Source of the DNA: a virus
Direction: 5' to 3' (one strand)
IMG/VR virus record: IMGVR_UViG_3300036820_000647
Span: 1-22,933 of that record
Length of the DNA stretch: 22,933 nucleotides
Shown: positions 1 to 8,135 of the stretch, piece by piece
Layout of the letters: each line of letters begins with the position of its first letter
How positions within the stretch are numbered: position 1 is the first letter of the stretch
Program-made: the position numbers and the translations under genes
The notes under the pieces: model-generated
Told to the model about the DNA's origin: nothing
The model's database searches: none
The model's input: the letters and a program-made list of their open reading frames with translations, nothing else

Positions 1-194
1 CGGCTTCCTTGCTGGGGTTGCGGCGCGCGTGCTTTCTCGGCGGCGAGCACCACCGGGTCGGAGACAGCATGGACTTCGTCGTCCGTGATGCTGATCATCG
101 CTTGCGCCCACGACGGCACCTTGGCTTTGATGAGCACATTGATCGCAGCCTTCGCTGCGACGAATCCGGCATCGAGTTCGGCTTGCGTTGCCAT
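1..194 (-). CDS. Small hypothetical phage protein (3' end outside window)
   Basis: The reading frame opens with ATG at 194 and stays open for 64 codons to the left edge, so the C-terminus is missing. A strong Shine-Dalgarno GGAGG lies five bases upstream of the ATG, which is the main reason to accept the start. The visible protein begins MATQAELDAGFVAAKAAINV; it is Ala-rich and probably helical at first, then Pro/Gln-rich near the edge. I recognise no family. It follows the phosphorylase-like gene by 82 bases on the same strand and is probably the next gene of the late operon. Function unknown. Confidence 0.6.
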   Translation of the reverse strand, partial: MATQAELDAGFVAAKAAINVLIKAKVPSWAQAMISITDDEVHAVSDPVVLAAEKARAPQPQQGS

Positions 195-276
195 ACCAGC
201 CTCCATTTGTGTTGATCGCGGCATGGGAAGCTATGCCGGGGGTGCATTGCGATCGCCGCCGGCGTGGCGCGCGCCA

Positions 277-1008
277 TCACGCTTGCAGCATGCCGCTCAG
301 AACCACTGCCGCCGCTTGCAGCGTGGACAACGACGCATCGAAGTCGGCCGCGATCAGCGCGAGATCGAGCGTCTGATAAAGTGGCTCCTTGCCGATTTCC
401 TGCAGCAGATAGTCGATGTTCGCCGAGCCGTCGGCGTTCATGATCGCGCCACGCGCCGCCAACGGCAGCGTGTCGCTGGCGTCGTCGCTGATGGACCGCA
501 CGATGTTGAACGGAATGCCGCGCGCCGCAGCGAGCTTGGCGCCCCAATAGGACTCATCGTCGATTGCCCACGCGCCCGTTGCGGTAAAGAGCGCGGTGCG
601 TTGCAACCGTGTGTCGGCCTGATCCGTGACGCCGGACGAATACCAGGGCACGCGCTGCACTCGCGACGCCCATGCAGCGGGTCGCGTGTCGTACTGGCTG
701 CCGATGTCGCCGACACGAGGCACTGTTGCGGAGCGCAATGCGGCGAGCACTCGACTGCTCCAATTTCCATCGATCTTCGATGAATTGACGCCATCGGTGA
801 GACTGGCCGCCACAACCACGTCACTAATCCGCAAGCCATAGGACAGGCCACCCGCCAGCCCGAACGAGACGATGCGCGTGCACGTGGCCGGGACGAGTGC
901 CGGCAGATTGAGCTTGTCGGTGCCGCTGAGGATCAGCACATCGGGTGCGAACGCCGCCTTGGCGATGGCGGCTTCCTGCGGCATGCCGCAGAGAACCGCG
1001 ATGCTCAC
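277..1008 (-). CDS. Nucleoside phosphorylase/nucleosidase-like protein
   Basis: A 243-residue protein that starts VSIAVLCGMPQEAAIA from a GTG. The GTG overlaps the TGA of the endolysin gene (GTGA), so a longer upstream frame is rejected. Visible family marks are the N-terminal PQEAAIAK segment, the glycine loop SFGLAGGLSYGLRISDVVVA, and a late IDDES followed by IPFNIVRSISDDASDTLP. These match the PNP/UDP phosphorylase fold, especially the hopanoid-associated phosphorylase-like (HpnG) and MTA/SAH nucleosidase branch, where the late motif is usually VDMES. Here Met is replaced by Asp while the Glu is kept. Enzymes of this fold cleave the N-glycosidic bond of nucleosides in the cytoplasm; the substrate here cannot be read from sequence. 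The position right after an endolysin gene suggests a prophage accessory gene rather than a lysis function. Confidence 0.75.
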   Translation of the reverse strand: MSIAVLCGMPQEAAIAKAAFAPDVLILSGTDKLNLPALVPATCTRIVSFGLAGGLSYGLRISDVVVAASLTDGVNSSKIDGNWSSRVLAALRSATVPRVGDIGSQYDTRPAAWASRVQRVPWYSSGVTDQADTRLQRTALFTATGAWAIDDESYWGAKLAAARGIPFNIVRSISDDASDTLPLAARGAIMNADGSANIDYLLQEIGKEPLYQTLDLALIAADFDASLSTLQAAAVVLSGMLQA

Positions 1009-1496
1009 GGATGCACCCGCGCCGCCTGGACGTGCATGGCGTCGATCGAGCCGGGTGACCAGTCGCCGCCCCAGATCCAGCCTTCCTCCTTGAACTTCAC
1101 CACCAGGAGGCTGTCGTCGCGGAACAGATGCTTTTGCGCATGCTGCGCGTTGTCGGCCGCGTCCCAATCGATGGCGGCGGCAAAGGCGTGCATGGACAGC
1201 ACGCCGCCGGTCGAACCGCGGATCGGCCGGTAATTGTAGCTGCCGTCATAGCGGTCATAGCGAAGCTGCTGGATCGTCGTCAGACTTTTGCCGGCCGCGT
1301 CCCAAATAGTGTTGAGCACCCGTGCCAGGCTTTCCGCACACTTCTTGTGGATGAGGATGTGCGGAGCGGCGATGCTGCCCATGTGCAGCGGCCATGGGCA
1401 CGGCACATCGACGGTGTTGGCATGCAGCCAGTTCGCTTGGCGCGGATCGCCATAGAAGGCACGGCATTGCGATTGCAGCGGCCAGACATTGTTCAT
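1005..1496 (-). CDS. M15-family peptidase, probable endolysin
   Basis: A 163-residue protein with the zinc-peptidase layout of the M15 (VanY/L-Ala-D-Glu or D-Ala-D-Ala peptidase, Peptidase_M15_4-like) family. Candidate zinc ligands are His103 and Asp110 in SMHAFAAAIDWD and His155 in DAMHVQ. Asp152 fits the catalytic acid, and the GWIWGGDW segment before it is typical of phage members. Such enzymes cut peptide bonds in peptidoglycan, so lysis of the host at the end of the phage cycle is the likely role. No signal peptide is seen, so a holin or other export route would be needed, and none is identified nearby. The ATG at 1496 lies two bases after the stop of the secreted-protein gene, and the end overlaps the next gene by GTGA. 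A longer frame to 1565 would overlap the upstream gene and is not used. Confidence 0.85.
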   Translation of the reverse strand: MNNVWPLQSQCRAFYGDPRQANWLHANTVDVPCPWPLHMGSIAAPHILIHKKCAESLARVLNTIWDAAGKSLTTIQQLRYDRYDGSYNYRPIRGSTGGVLSMHAFAAAIDWDAADNAQHAQKHLFRDDSLLVVKFKEEGWIWGGDWSPGSIDAMHVQAARVHP

Positions 1497-1498
1497 GG

Positions 1499-1852
1499 CT
1501 ACGCTCCAGCGCCGGGCAGGAAGCAACGGATTTGCGTCTTGCCATCCGAGTCCTGATACGGCCACACGACGGCCCGCCCGAATTTGTTAGGTTCGGTGAC
1601 TAGCGCTTCGTCGGGCACGTTGATCCACTGCCCGGCGATGCGGACGCGATAGCGCCCGGCGGGACCGTTGGTGTCCCAATCGACATCCTCGATGGCAACG
1701 CCGTCCGCGAACGAGCAGCACAGGCCTTTGCCGCTGGCGAGCTGGTCGAACCAGGCCTTCATTGGCGAATTTGCGAATTGTCCGTCATCGCGCGCGACGC
1801 ATGGCTCGATGACGCAGACACAAAGCATCAACGCGGCGAAAAGTGCTCGCAT
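1499..1852 (-). CDS. Small secreted cysteine-containing protein, function unknown
   Basis: A 117-residue protein with a hydrophobic N-terminus (MRALFAALMLCVCVIEPCVA) that looks like a signal peptide cleaved near residue 20. The predicted mature part has three cysteines, C45 and C46 in GLCCSF and C110 in IRCFLPG, plus several Trp. I believe similar proteins sit next to endolysin genes in Bradyrhizobium-type prophages, but I cannot name a domain. It is the first gene of a tight group with the M15 peptidase (two-base gap), so a periplasmic role in the lysis period, for example a spanin-like or peptidase-helper role, is possible. That is inference from position only. Confidence 0.75.
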   Translation of the reverse strand: MRALFAALMLCVCVIEPCVARDDGQFANSPMKAWFDQLASGKGLCCSFADGVAIEDVDWDTNGPAGRYRVRIAGQWINVPDEALVTEPNKFGRAVVWPYQDSDGKTQIRCFLPGAGA

Positions 1853-2222
1853 GGGTCACCTGTTCGATTGTCGACGAAAAGTCGTGCCGCGGGAGTAGCC
1901 GAGGGACATGGCCCGCAACGGCGAAGCCCGCCGCTTCTTCAGCGGGGCGGATTTTGAGCGTTTCGACGGCGGGTGTTAGCTGAAGCCCGCTCGATACGGA
2001 AAGCGCGCGTGGCCTTATTCGAGCGAGCGGAGCGACAGGCCGATAAAAATTCGCGCCGAGAGCCAACCAATGGCCCACGCTCCCCTGCAGGCGCAGAAAT
2101 AACCGGATTCCGCGCCACTGGCAGCGCAAGGCGTGACGGTGTAGCGCACGCGAAACCAAGACGGTACTTTGCAAGTTGGGTAAAGTGGATCGAGGCGACC
2201 AGGAATGCGACCGGGAATAGTC
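1853..2222. other. 370-base stretch with no convincing gene
   Basis: This stretch separates the minus-strand secreted-protein gene from the small plus-strand gene at 2223. Several frames are open on both strands, but none shows a good start with a ribosome site or a recognisable protein. One minus-strand frame (about 2015 to 2220) yields a Trp- and Cys-containing, partly hydrophobic C-terminus and could be a decayed gene, but there is no real support. A short hairpin CCGCT-TCTTC-AGCGG occurs near 1938 without a T-tract. The promoter of the plus-strand gene should lie at the right end, but I see no clear -35/-10 pair. Confidence 0.5.
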
Positions 2223-2498
2223 ATGAGAAAGCTAGCAACGCTATCTGCAGTCATCGGTATGTGTCTCTTCCCTGGCCTTGCGTTGGCGCAGACGACCGGG
2301 TCGGTAAGCCTGATATTGGTGACCTGGGTGCAAGCGAAGGCGGGGGCGGAAGCGGCGCCGGGATTAGGCCCAACCGCACAGTCGGTCGTCGGTTCATTCA
2401 ATGATTTGCCGACCTGCGTCGAAGCCGCCAAAAAGGCGCTGATGTCGGACGGCGCCACGGCGCTCGCGTTCAATTTCATCTGTGTACCAAACAAATAG
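2223..2498 (+). CDS. Small exported protein on the opposite strand, function unknown
   Basis: A 91-residue protein beginning MRKLATLSAVIGMCLFPG with a textbook signal peptide: basic start, hydrophobic core, and cleavage after ALA at about residue 23. The mature chain of roughly 68 residues holds two cysteines (in LPTCVEAA and NFICVPNK), well placed for one disulfide in the periplasm. The start at 2223 is preferred over an ATG at 2205 because it begins the signal peptide and has GGGAA just upstream. The gene reads against the tail operon and ends 38 bases from the convergent end of the tail-fibre gene. It is probably an accessory (moron-type) gene with its own promoter. I do not recognise the family. 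Confidence 0.65.
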   Translation: MRKLATLSAVIGMCLFPGLALAQTTGSVSLILVTWVQAKAGAEAAPGLGPTAQSVVGSFNDLPTCVEAAKKALMSDGATALAFNFICVPNK

Positions 2499-2536
2499 CA
2501 GACGAGTGCGCGAGCGTCGGGTCGAACCGATAGAGA

Positions 2537-4015
2537 TCAAAGTTCCGCGCTGGCGGTGTAGGAGCACATGAAGTAGCCGCCTCCGGTAGCGTTTGGCGTG
2601 CGTTGAGCAAACAGGTGATCGGCCTGAATCTCGGTGTAGCCAAAAGGCAGGGCCGCAAAAGAAACCGCCGTCACGGTATCAGCAAAGGTGCAGGTCGGCG
2701 CCGCACGCATCGGCGCGCCGAAGACCACGATGACCCCACAAGGGGTGGCGTTAGACACGTACCCCATGTAGGACAGCGCCCGCGTCGTGCCCACTTGGTA
2801 GTAGCGCATGCAGAACGACAGTGCGGCGCCGATCGGCGACAGCTCGGGCGGGGGCGGGCTTGAATTGAGCCCGGTCGAGACCCCGGGCGTCACGCGGATG
2901 TCGCACTCGGTGATCTGGACGGTTTTGGTGTTGGCGCCGAAATTGTTGCCGAAGTCGAAGCTGACTTCGAGTCCATTGAAGGACGACGCACTCGCCGAGA
3001 AGGTATAGGCAACCTGCGTCCAGCTGCTGGCGGGGCATGACTGCAAGCTGACCGCGCTGACATCCGTTGTCGCGCCGGACCAGTTATCGACGCTGCCCGC
3101 ATGCTTGACCGTAAGCGCGGGCGTGATCGAGCCACCGCTGCCGTTGTAGACCTGCGCTTGCGCCGTCACCGTCTGGCTGCAATAGCGCGCCGCGATCAGG
3201 CTTTCGATCCGTTGCTTGATGACCAGATCGGTGACCGAGGTCGCGCCGGTCACCTGCAGGCTGTTCTTGGTCGTCAGCCGGCCGCTGGCTTGCGCCCAGG
3301 CAACGCTGGCCCCCGTCGGCACGATGTACCAGCCATCCGGTCCGATCTGCGTCGATGGACCGGCGGTCGTCGTCGCTGTTCCCGACGTGCCGCGCTGCCA
3401 AACATCCATCGCCGGATTGTAACAGCCATTGCGGCTTCCTCCCGGTTCGCCGATCGTCACGGTGCTGCCGGACGCCGTGACGGTGCTGCCGCCGCTCGCC
3501 CCGATGGTGACGGCGCCGCTCAGCCCGTTAACTGTCGTGCCGACCCGGTCGATGATGGTCCACTTGTTGTAGCCGTTCGATTCGATGGCAACATAGCCGT
3601 AAGCGGCGTTGATGACGGCGCTGGCCACGCCGTCGATGAGGTCGGAGCCGGCGGCGGCGAGCGTGATCGTCACCGTCGCCGAGCAGGCGCCGGATTCGTC
3701 GACAACCAACAGCCGCGATCCGGTCGGGAACGTACTGGCCGCAGGCAGCGAGACGGTGCGCGCCGCGGTGATCGTGATATAGGCCACCGTGCGGTCGGTG
3801 GTCAGCGCGGAATAATTACCGTCAGTGACCTGGGTTCTGGTGTTGGTGACAACCTCGGCAAGTTTTGCTGCCGACCAGCCGCCGGCCGTGGCGCCGTCCT
3901 GCACGACAACCCGGTTGGCGGTGGTATCGATGACCATCTCTCCGGCGGCGCCGACAAAAGCGGCGACTTGCGACGACGATCCGCGCCGGTATTGGACTTG
4001 AACTGCTGTTGTCAT
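2537..4015 (-). CDS. Tail fibre protein with Mtd_N-like N-terminus
   Basis: A 492-residue protein. Residues about 5 to 47 (VQVQYRRGSSSQVAAF, then GEMVIDTTANRVVVQDG) match the N-terminal domain of the Bordetella phage major tropism determinant (Mtd_N), used to attach fibres to the tail. The middle is Gly/Ser/Thr-rich beta structure, including VNGLSGAVTIG near residue 162. NPAMDVWQRGT near 200 opens a sugar-binding-like beta domain common in phage fibres. PELSPIGAALSFCMRYYQ from residue 390 is the usual C-terminal signature of such fibres. The ATG at 4015 has GAGGAG six bases before it, nine bases after the hub gene. The role is host receptor binding at the tail tip. The C-terminus is not the C-type lectin of true Mtd, and no reverse transcriptase is nearby. 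Confidence 0.85.
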   Translation of the reverse strand: MTTAVQVQYRRGSSSQVAAFVGAAGEMVIDTTANRVVVQDGATAGGWSAAKLAEVVTNTRTQVTDGNYSALTTDRTVAYITITAARTVSLPAASTFPTGSRLLVVDESGACSATVTITLAAAGSDLIDGVASAVINAAYGYVAIESNGYNKWTIIDRVGTTVNGLSGAVTIGASGGSTVTASGSTVTIGEPGGSRNGCYNPAMDVWQRGTSGTATTTAGPSTQIGPDGWYIVPTGASVAWAQASGRLTTKNSLQVTGATSVTDLVIKQRIESLIAARYCSQTVTAQAQVYNGSGGSITPALTVKHAGSVDNWSGATTDVSAVSLQSCPASSWTQVAYTFSASASSFNGLEVSFDFGNNFGANTKTVQITECDIRVTPGVSTGLNSSPPPPELSPIGAALSFCMRYYQVGTTRALSYMGYVSNATPCGVIVVFGAPMRAAPTCTFADTVTAVSFAALPFGYTEIQADHLFAQRTPNATGGGYFMCSYTASAEL

Positions 4016-4024
4016 CTCGTCTCC

Positions 4025-6190
4025 TCACGTCGTGCCAAAATCGAGGTCGCACTCCACCGCAAGCGCCAAGCTGCCGAAATCGTCACCGGTGGCGGCCGTG
4101 GTCGTCACCAGACCGAAATCCCACGATCCGCCGCTGAGCAGGATCGCCTGCGCCACCGGGTGATCGACGGCCGCGCCGGTCGGCGTGTAGGTGTAGGCGG
4201 TGCAGCTCGACAGCGCCTGCAGACCGCCGCCGAACACATTGAAAGACTGGAATTTCAGATAGAGGGTCTTGCCGACATATTGCGGCGGCAGGTCGTATTC
4301 GAAGATCGCTAAGTCGAGCCGTGCAAATGGCGCACCCGACGCATGCGATCCCACCGCCGTGCCGTAGAGGCCACGATAGAGCGTCGTCAGCGCATAGCAG
4401 TTGGCCGAAGTCAGCGTCGCCGTCTGATAGGACACCAGCTCCGACCCGACGACGCACAAGGTGTTGCCGAGCTGGGCATCGAGAGCGCTGCCGCTCGCCA
4501 GCGCGCCGCCGCTTTCCGCCAGATCGACGGCAATGGCGTCGGACGTATCCGGGTTGAGCCCGCTATAGGATGCCAGCGCAGCCGTAAGCACGCCTTGCCG
4601 CGCCGGCGCGTTGACGGTGCCGATCTGGCTATAGGTTGTGCCGTCAAGCGACAGCCACACCTCGGCGCCGCCCCAGTTCGGATCGGCGACGCCGCCGCCG
4701 CCACCGGAAACCGCAAGCCAGATTTGCGGAGTGCCCCCGACCAGCGCCGACGGCGGCTCGATGATGACCGGCGCATTGACGGAATCGGTTCCGACATTCC
4801 GATTGATCGGATTGTTGCTGACCGGCTGCGTGGCATAGCGCGTCGCCGTCGCGGCGCCCAGCGGGAACTCCTCGGCAGTGACGCTCAAAAAGCCGTTCTC
4901 GTCTTCCTCGATCTCGGTGATGCGGATCGGCGCGTTCGACAGTCCCAGGATGACATCCGACACCGTGACGAGATCCATGGGATCGAGCAGGCAGTATTCC
5001 CATGATAGCCGGAACTTGTAGGTGTTGCGGATATAGACGGCGCGCTGAAGAATGAGCTGCCCGGATATGAGAGCGACATTCTGATCGCAGATCTCGTGTG
5101 CGGTCACGACCGGCGCGATGCGCATACCGTAAAGCTCGATGGCATTTTGGTCGCGCGACTCAACGGTCGTCAGATTGTAGGCGTTATCGCGCTCGGCGAT
5201 CTCCAGACGCCAGACGTTGTAGGCCTCGTACGGATCGGAGCGCGAGACCTGCAGCGGATCTTCATTGCTTTCGATCTTGTAGTCGTCATCCCCCAGATCG
5301 TAGATCGGCGTGATATCGGGGCTGAAGGTGATGCCGTTGCCGGTGATGGCGCTGTCACCATAAGGAATGAAACGCAACAGTCCGCCGGACCAGACCGCCG
5401 CCGTGTTCGTAAGCTGCAGCCATCTTGCCAGGATGCTTGAAGCCTGTTCTTGGTCGACCAGCGCCGGGCTCAATGCCAGGCCGTTGGCGCGGCAATAGGT
5501 TTGATAGGAGGCATCGTTGCCGCCGGTCGGGCTGAACAGCGTCGTTGCGTCAATGCTGCCGCTCGGGAAGCCGACACCGAACTGCGCATTGGTGAGGAAG
5601 TCTTCCACCACCAGCGCCGGGTCGGCATCGACAAAGCCATAACCGCTGCCGCTGCCGGTGGCATCGGAGGAATTGTATTGTAGCTGACCGTAACCGCTCC
5701 CATAGCGAAGGCCCTGGACCTCGAAGTTGTGATTATCGAGGGTGGCGCTGTCGCTGAGGTCGTAATTCTCGGCCGCGACATAAGCGGTGGCCTGATAAGC
5801 GAGCGCCTGCGCGGGATAGGCAGCTTCGAGATAGCTCCAGGGGCTCTGCGGCGTCGAGCCGTTGAACAACGATAGCCCGAGCCCGCTAAGCGTGTAGATC
5901 GATTGCCCCTTCCAAATCTGATTGATGCCGGCAATCGGTCCTTCGCAAAGCGCCATGATGACCGATGCGCTATAGGTATATTCAGTGCTGGCGCCGCCAA
6001 ACAGGCCGCCCTTGCCGCCGCTGCTGCCGCCATGGGTTTGAAAGTCATCGTACCAAATGACGTTCGGCGCGAGCTTGGACAGGCCCCACACCACCGGGAT
6101 CGGCAGCGTGTTGACCGCGGTCTGGATTTGCAGGCCGGTATAATCCGGCGTGGTCGACTGCGCCGACCCGCCACCAAACAGGCCGCTCAT
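4025..6190 (-). CDS. Tail hub/tip protein, Phage-tail_3 type (C-terminal part of GTA gp15)
   Basis: A 721-residue protein starting MSGLFGGGSAQ at an ATG overlapping the peptidase stop by ATGA; the longer start at 6205 is rejected. The N-terminus (TPDYTGLQIQTAVNTLPIPV, then a Gly-rich GGSSGGKGGLFGG loop) is typical of alphaproteobacterial phage baseplate hubs. The middle section with NVWRLEIAERDNAYN, VESRDQNAIELYGMR and a following LDPMDLVTVSD fits the Phage-tail_3 domain. Fibronectin-like beta repeats and GGGGG linkers follow. In the Rhodobacter capsulatus GTA this domain shares one polypeptide (gp15) with a TIM-barrel domain. Here the TIM barrel is absent from this gene and is found instead at 8132 to 10627. 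The likely role is the distal hub carrying the fibre encoded next. Confidence 0.85.
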   Translation of the reverse strand: MSGLFGGGSAQSTTPDYTGLQIQTAVNTLPIPVVWGLSKLAPNVIWYDDFQTHGGSSGGKGGLFGGASTEYTYSASVIMALCEGPIAGINQIWKGQSIYTLSGLGLSLFNGSTPQSPWSYLEAAYPAQALAYQATAYVAAENYDLSDSATLDNHNFEVQGLRYGSGYGQLQYNSSDATGSGSGYGFVDADPALVVEDFLTNAQFGVGFPSGSIDATTLFSPTGGNDASYQTYCRANGLALSPALVDQEQASSILARWLQLTNTAAVWSGGLLRFIPYGDSAITGNGITFSPDITPIYDLGDDDYKIESNEDPLQVSRSDPYEAYNVWRLEIAERDNAYNLTTVESRDQNAIELYGMRIAPVVTAHEICDQNVALISGQLILQRAVYIRNTYKFRLSWEYCLLDPMDLVTVSDVILGLSNAPIRITEIEEDENGFLSVTAEEFPLGAATATRYATQPVSNNPINRNVGTDSVNAPVIIEPPSALVGGTPQIWLAVSGGGGGVADPNWGGAEVWLSLDGTTYSQIGTVNAPARQGVLTAALASYSGLNPDTSDAIAVDLAESGGALASGSALDAQLGNTLCVVGSELVSYQTATLTSANCYALTTLYRGLYGTAVGSHASGAPFARLDLAIFEYDLPPQYVGKTLYLKFQSFNVFGGGLQALSSCTAYTYTPTGAAVDHPVAQAILLSGGSWDFGLVTTTAATGDDFGSLALAVECDLDFGTT

Positions 6191-6645
6191 GGCTTGCTCG
6201 CCCAATAGCTGAAGTATCGCGGCTTGCGAACGGGATCGCTGAGCACGCTGTTATGCGCGATGTCCTCCTCGAAAACGCGGCGGGCCGGGAAATAAGCGTG
6301 CACGATCTTGAGCGGCGCGACGCTTGTCACGATGCCGCCGTGCGAATAGCAGCGGCCGTAGCGGAACACCATGACGTCGCCGGGCTCCGGATTGTCGACT
6401 TCGGCACAGCGCTCGAACACAAAGCCGAGGTAGCGTTCCTCGCTGCGGTGCAGATGCCAGTCGGGCGCATAAGGCCGCGGGTCGAACGGCGCGCACAAGC
6501 CGGTATCGACGAACACGCGGACGATGAGCATGCCGCAGTCGACGCCGACGCCCTTGAGATCGGCGCAGTTGTGGTACGGCGTGCCGATCCAAGATCGCGC
6601 CGCCGTGACGACGGCGCCGCGCTGTGTTGTTGCGATGTCGTGCAT
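6187..6645 (-). CDS. NlpC/P60 cell-wall peptidase of the tail tip (GTA gp14 type)
   Basis: A 152-residue single-domain NlpC/P60 cysteine peptidase of the phage class (TIGR02219-like). Cys37 in GVGVDCGM, His102 in YSHGGIV and a third polar residue His116 in VHAYFP form the expected catalytic set, with WIGTPYHNCADLKG before the Cys. It is probably a virion component that cuts peptidoglycan cross-bridges when the tail tip crosses the cell wall. It therefore differs in role from the M15 lysis enzyme. The ATG at 6645 abuts the stop of the DUF2163 gene with no spacer, and its own end overlaps the hub gene. The order DUF2163, NlpC, hub is that of the GTA and lambda-like L-K-I-J region. Confidence 0.92.
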   Translation of the reverse strand: MHDIATTQRGAVVTAARSWIGTPYHNCADLKGVGVDCGMLIVRVFVDTGLCAPFDPRPYAPDWHLHRSEERYLGFVFERCAEVDNPEPGDVMVFRYGRCYSHGGIVTSVAPLKIVHAYFPARRVFEEDIAHNSVLSDPVRKPRYFSYWASKP

Positions 6646-7521
6646 TTAGACGGCCATCTGCGGCGGCGGCACATAGGGGAAGCCGCGAAAATTTGTGAGA
6701 TTGTTGAACTTGCTCTGGCAGGTGCCGGGGGTGTGATCGCAGCCGGAATAGACCGTGAATGTGTCACCAGGCGCCGGCACGCTTTCCAGCGGATAAAGCA
6801 ACGCCAGCGATACCCCGGCCACGACCGAGCCGACTGTCGCGGTGGCGCCGATATTGACGCCCGACGTGAAAGCGATCGACCCCTGCTGAAAGTTCTGGCT
6901 CGCGCCCGACCAGTTGATAACCGACGCAGTCGACACGCCGCCGACCGCGCCATTGGTGCCATAGGCATTCTTCACCAGCGTGCAGCCGGAATCGTAGAGC
7001 GTGTGCAGGCAGGTCGGCTGATAGACATTGCGCGGCATATCGATGTCGAGCAGCACAAGGTCGGAATTGATCGTGAGCTTGGCGCTGCTACGGCCGATCT
7101 GATCGACGGTGCCGAGCCGGCCTTTGAATAATGTCACCGCACCGATCGCCGTGCCGCCGATGAAGTCCAAGAAGAAAATGCGCTGACGCGTGATTTCGCA
7201 GCCGTCGAATGATCCGTCGCGCAACGCCTGCAGAAACGGCACGCCGCCGCTAATGGTATCCGTGGACCGAGCCGCGACCGTGATCTGTTGCTGATCGACC
7301 TCTAGCCCAACCGAAGCCTTGTACTTGAGGCCGTCGACCAGGACCGAATTGGCAAGATAGGTGCTGCCGTCGTAACTGAACGTTACGTCGACGTTGGTGT
7401 AGCACAATGTCAGGCCGGACAGCATCGCGAACGTGAATGCATCGGCCATGCACAGCGGCGCGTCCGGCACGCTGCGCGCGTTGTTCAGATGAGTGACGAG
7501 CGCAGGGGATGCCGGCTTCAT
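6646..7521 (-). CDS. DUF2163/phage BR0599-family minor tail protein (GTA gp13 type)
   Basis: A 291-residue protein starting MKPASPALVTHLNNARS at an ATG that overlaps the DUF2460 stop (ATGA); an earlier start at 7560 lies inside that gene and is rejected. The N-terminal half holds DAFTFAMLSGLTLCYTNVDV, as in DUF2163. The C-terminal half carries the BR0599 signature: YQPTCLHTLYDSGCTL, YPLESVPAPGD, SGCDHTPGTCQSKF and NFRGFPYVPP. The conserved cysteines in these motifs probably bind a metal or iron-sulfur cluster, as in lambda gpL-type hub-distal proteins; that point is from family knowledge. It links the distal tail ring to the hub. Confidence 0.92.
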   Translation of the reverse strand: MKPASPALVTHLNNARSVPDAPLCMADAFTFAMLSGLTLCYTNVDVTFSYDGSTYLANSVLVDGLKYKASVGLEVDQQQITVAARSTDTISGGVPFLQALRDGSFDGCEITRQRIFFLDFIGGTAIGAVTLFKGRLGTVDQIGRSSAKLTINSDLVLLDIDMPRNVYQPTCLHTLYDSGCTLVKNAYGTNGAVGGVSTASVINWSGASQNFQQGSIAFTSGVNIGATATVGSVVAGVSLALLYPLESVPAPGDTFTVYSGCDHTPGTCQSKFNNLTNFRGFPYVPPPQMAV

Positions 7522-8135
7522 GACTTCACGCTGCGAAATTTCATGCTGTCGAGCTTCCACAGGTTCGACATGAATTCCTCAAAATCGATCTGGTCGTCGA
7601 GAAAGCGGCAGTTGAATGCGTAGGCAAAGTCCGCCGACAGTGCCGTTCCCGCGCCCGGAGCCGCGGTGAACGTCAAGTTATTCGGCGTCGTCAGGCTGTA
7701 GCTCGACACCGACTGCACCGCGCCGTTGAGATAGACATTGGTGATTGTGGTCACCCAGCCGACCGGCTCAAGGAAACCGCCCAGCGAGCGCATCATGGTG
7801 AACGCGGTGGTGCTGCCGTCGCCGGTCGCAAACGCCTGGCCGGTGACCGCGTCATCATCGGGATCGGCGTAGAGAAACGTGCCGAACTGGCCCTGGAGCT
7901 GAAGAAAGAATCCCATCAGGCTCTGCAAGCTCGATGCGCCCAGGCCGGCGAATGCGCTCGCCGCCGAGCTAAGGCCGCTATAGACCGCCTCGAACTCGTA
8001 GAGCGGATAGCTCATGAGCGCGACGCGAACCTCGCGGCCGGAAACGTGTGCCGCCACCCGCGTCGCAAAGCCCGGCTTCTTGTGCCGCGACCAGGTGAGC
8101 CCAGGCAGGGTAGGCAGAAACGGCGGAGCGCTCAT
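7518..8135 (-). CDS. Free-standing DUF2460 distal tail protein (GTA gp12 type)
   Basis: A 205-residue protein starting MSAPPFLPTLPGLTWSRHKK. It contains HVSGREVRVALMSYPLYEFE, a GDGSTTAF loop, NVYLNGAVQS and a C-terminal CRFLDDQIDFEEFMSNLW. All are standard DUF2460 marks (the distal tail ring of GTA-like tails). The ATG overlaps the stop of the preceding TIM-barrel gene (ATGA). The same domain occurs as the last 195 residues of that preceding gene, and both end in the very similar KLRTVRS or KFRSVKS. This is therefore a tandem, diverged duplicate. In the usual GTA order only one such gene follows the tape measure. Confidence 0.9.
   Translation of the reverse strand: MSAPPFLPTLPGLTWSRHKKPGFATRVAAHVSGREVRVALMSYPLYEFEAVYSGLSSAASAFAGLGASSLQSLMGFFLQLQGQFGTFLYADPDDDAVTGQAFATGDGSTTAFTMMRSLGGFLEPVGWVTTITNVYLNGAVQSVSSYSLTTPNNLTFTAAPGAGTALSADFAYAFNCRFLDDQIDFEEFMSNLWKLDSMKFRSVKS

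Noticed and set aside
2015-2494. 159-codon minus-strand frame opposite the small secreted protein
   Set aside because: The opposite strand has a clear signal peptide and paired cysteines, and the minus frame lacks a credible start and family text.
2537-4015. Diversity-generating retroelement target, because of the Mtd_N domain
   Set aside because: The C-terminus is a common fibre end, not a C-type lectin variable region, and no reverse transcriptase or template repeat was seen in the window.
3101-4312. Long plus-strand open frame opposite the fibre and hub genes
   Set aside because: Its Arg/Ala/Gly-rich text is typical of the antisense of GC-rich genes. Both sense genes have family motifs across the whole span.
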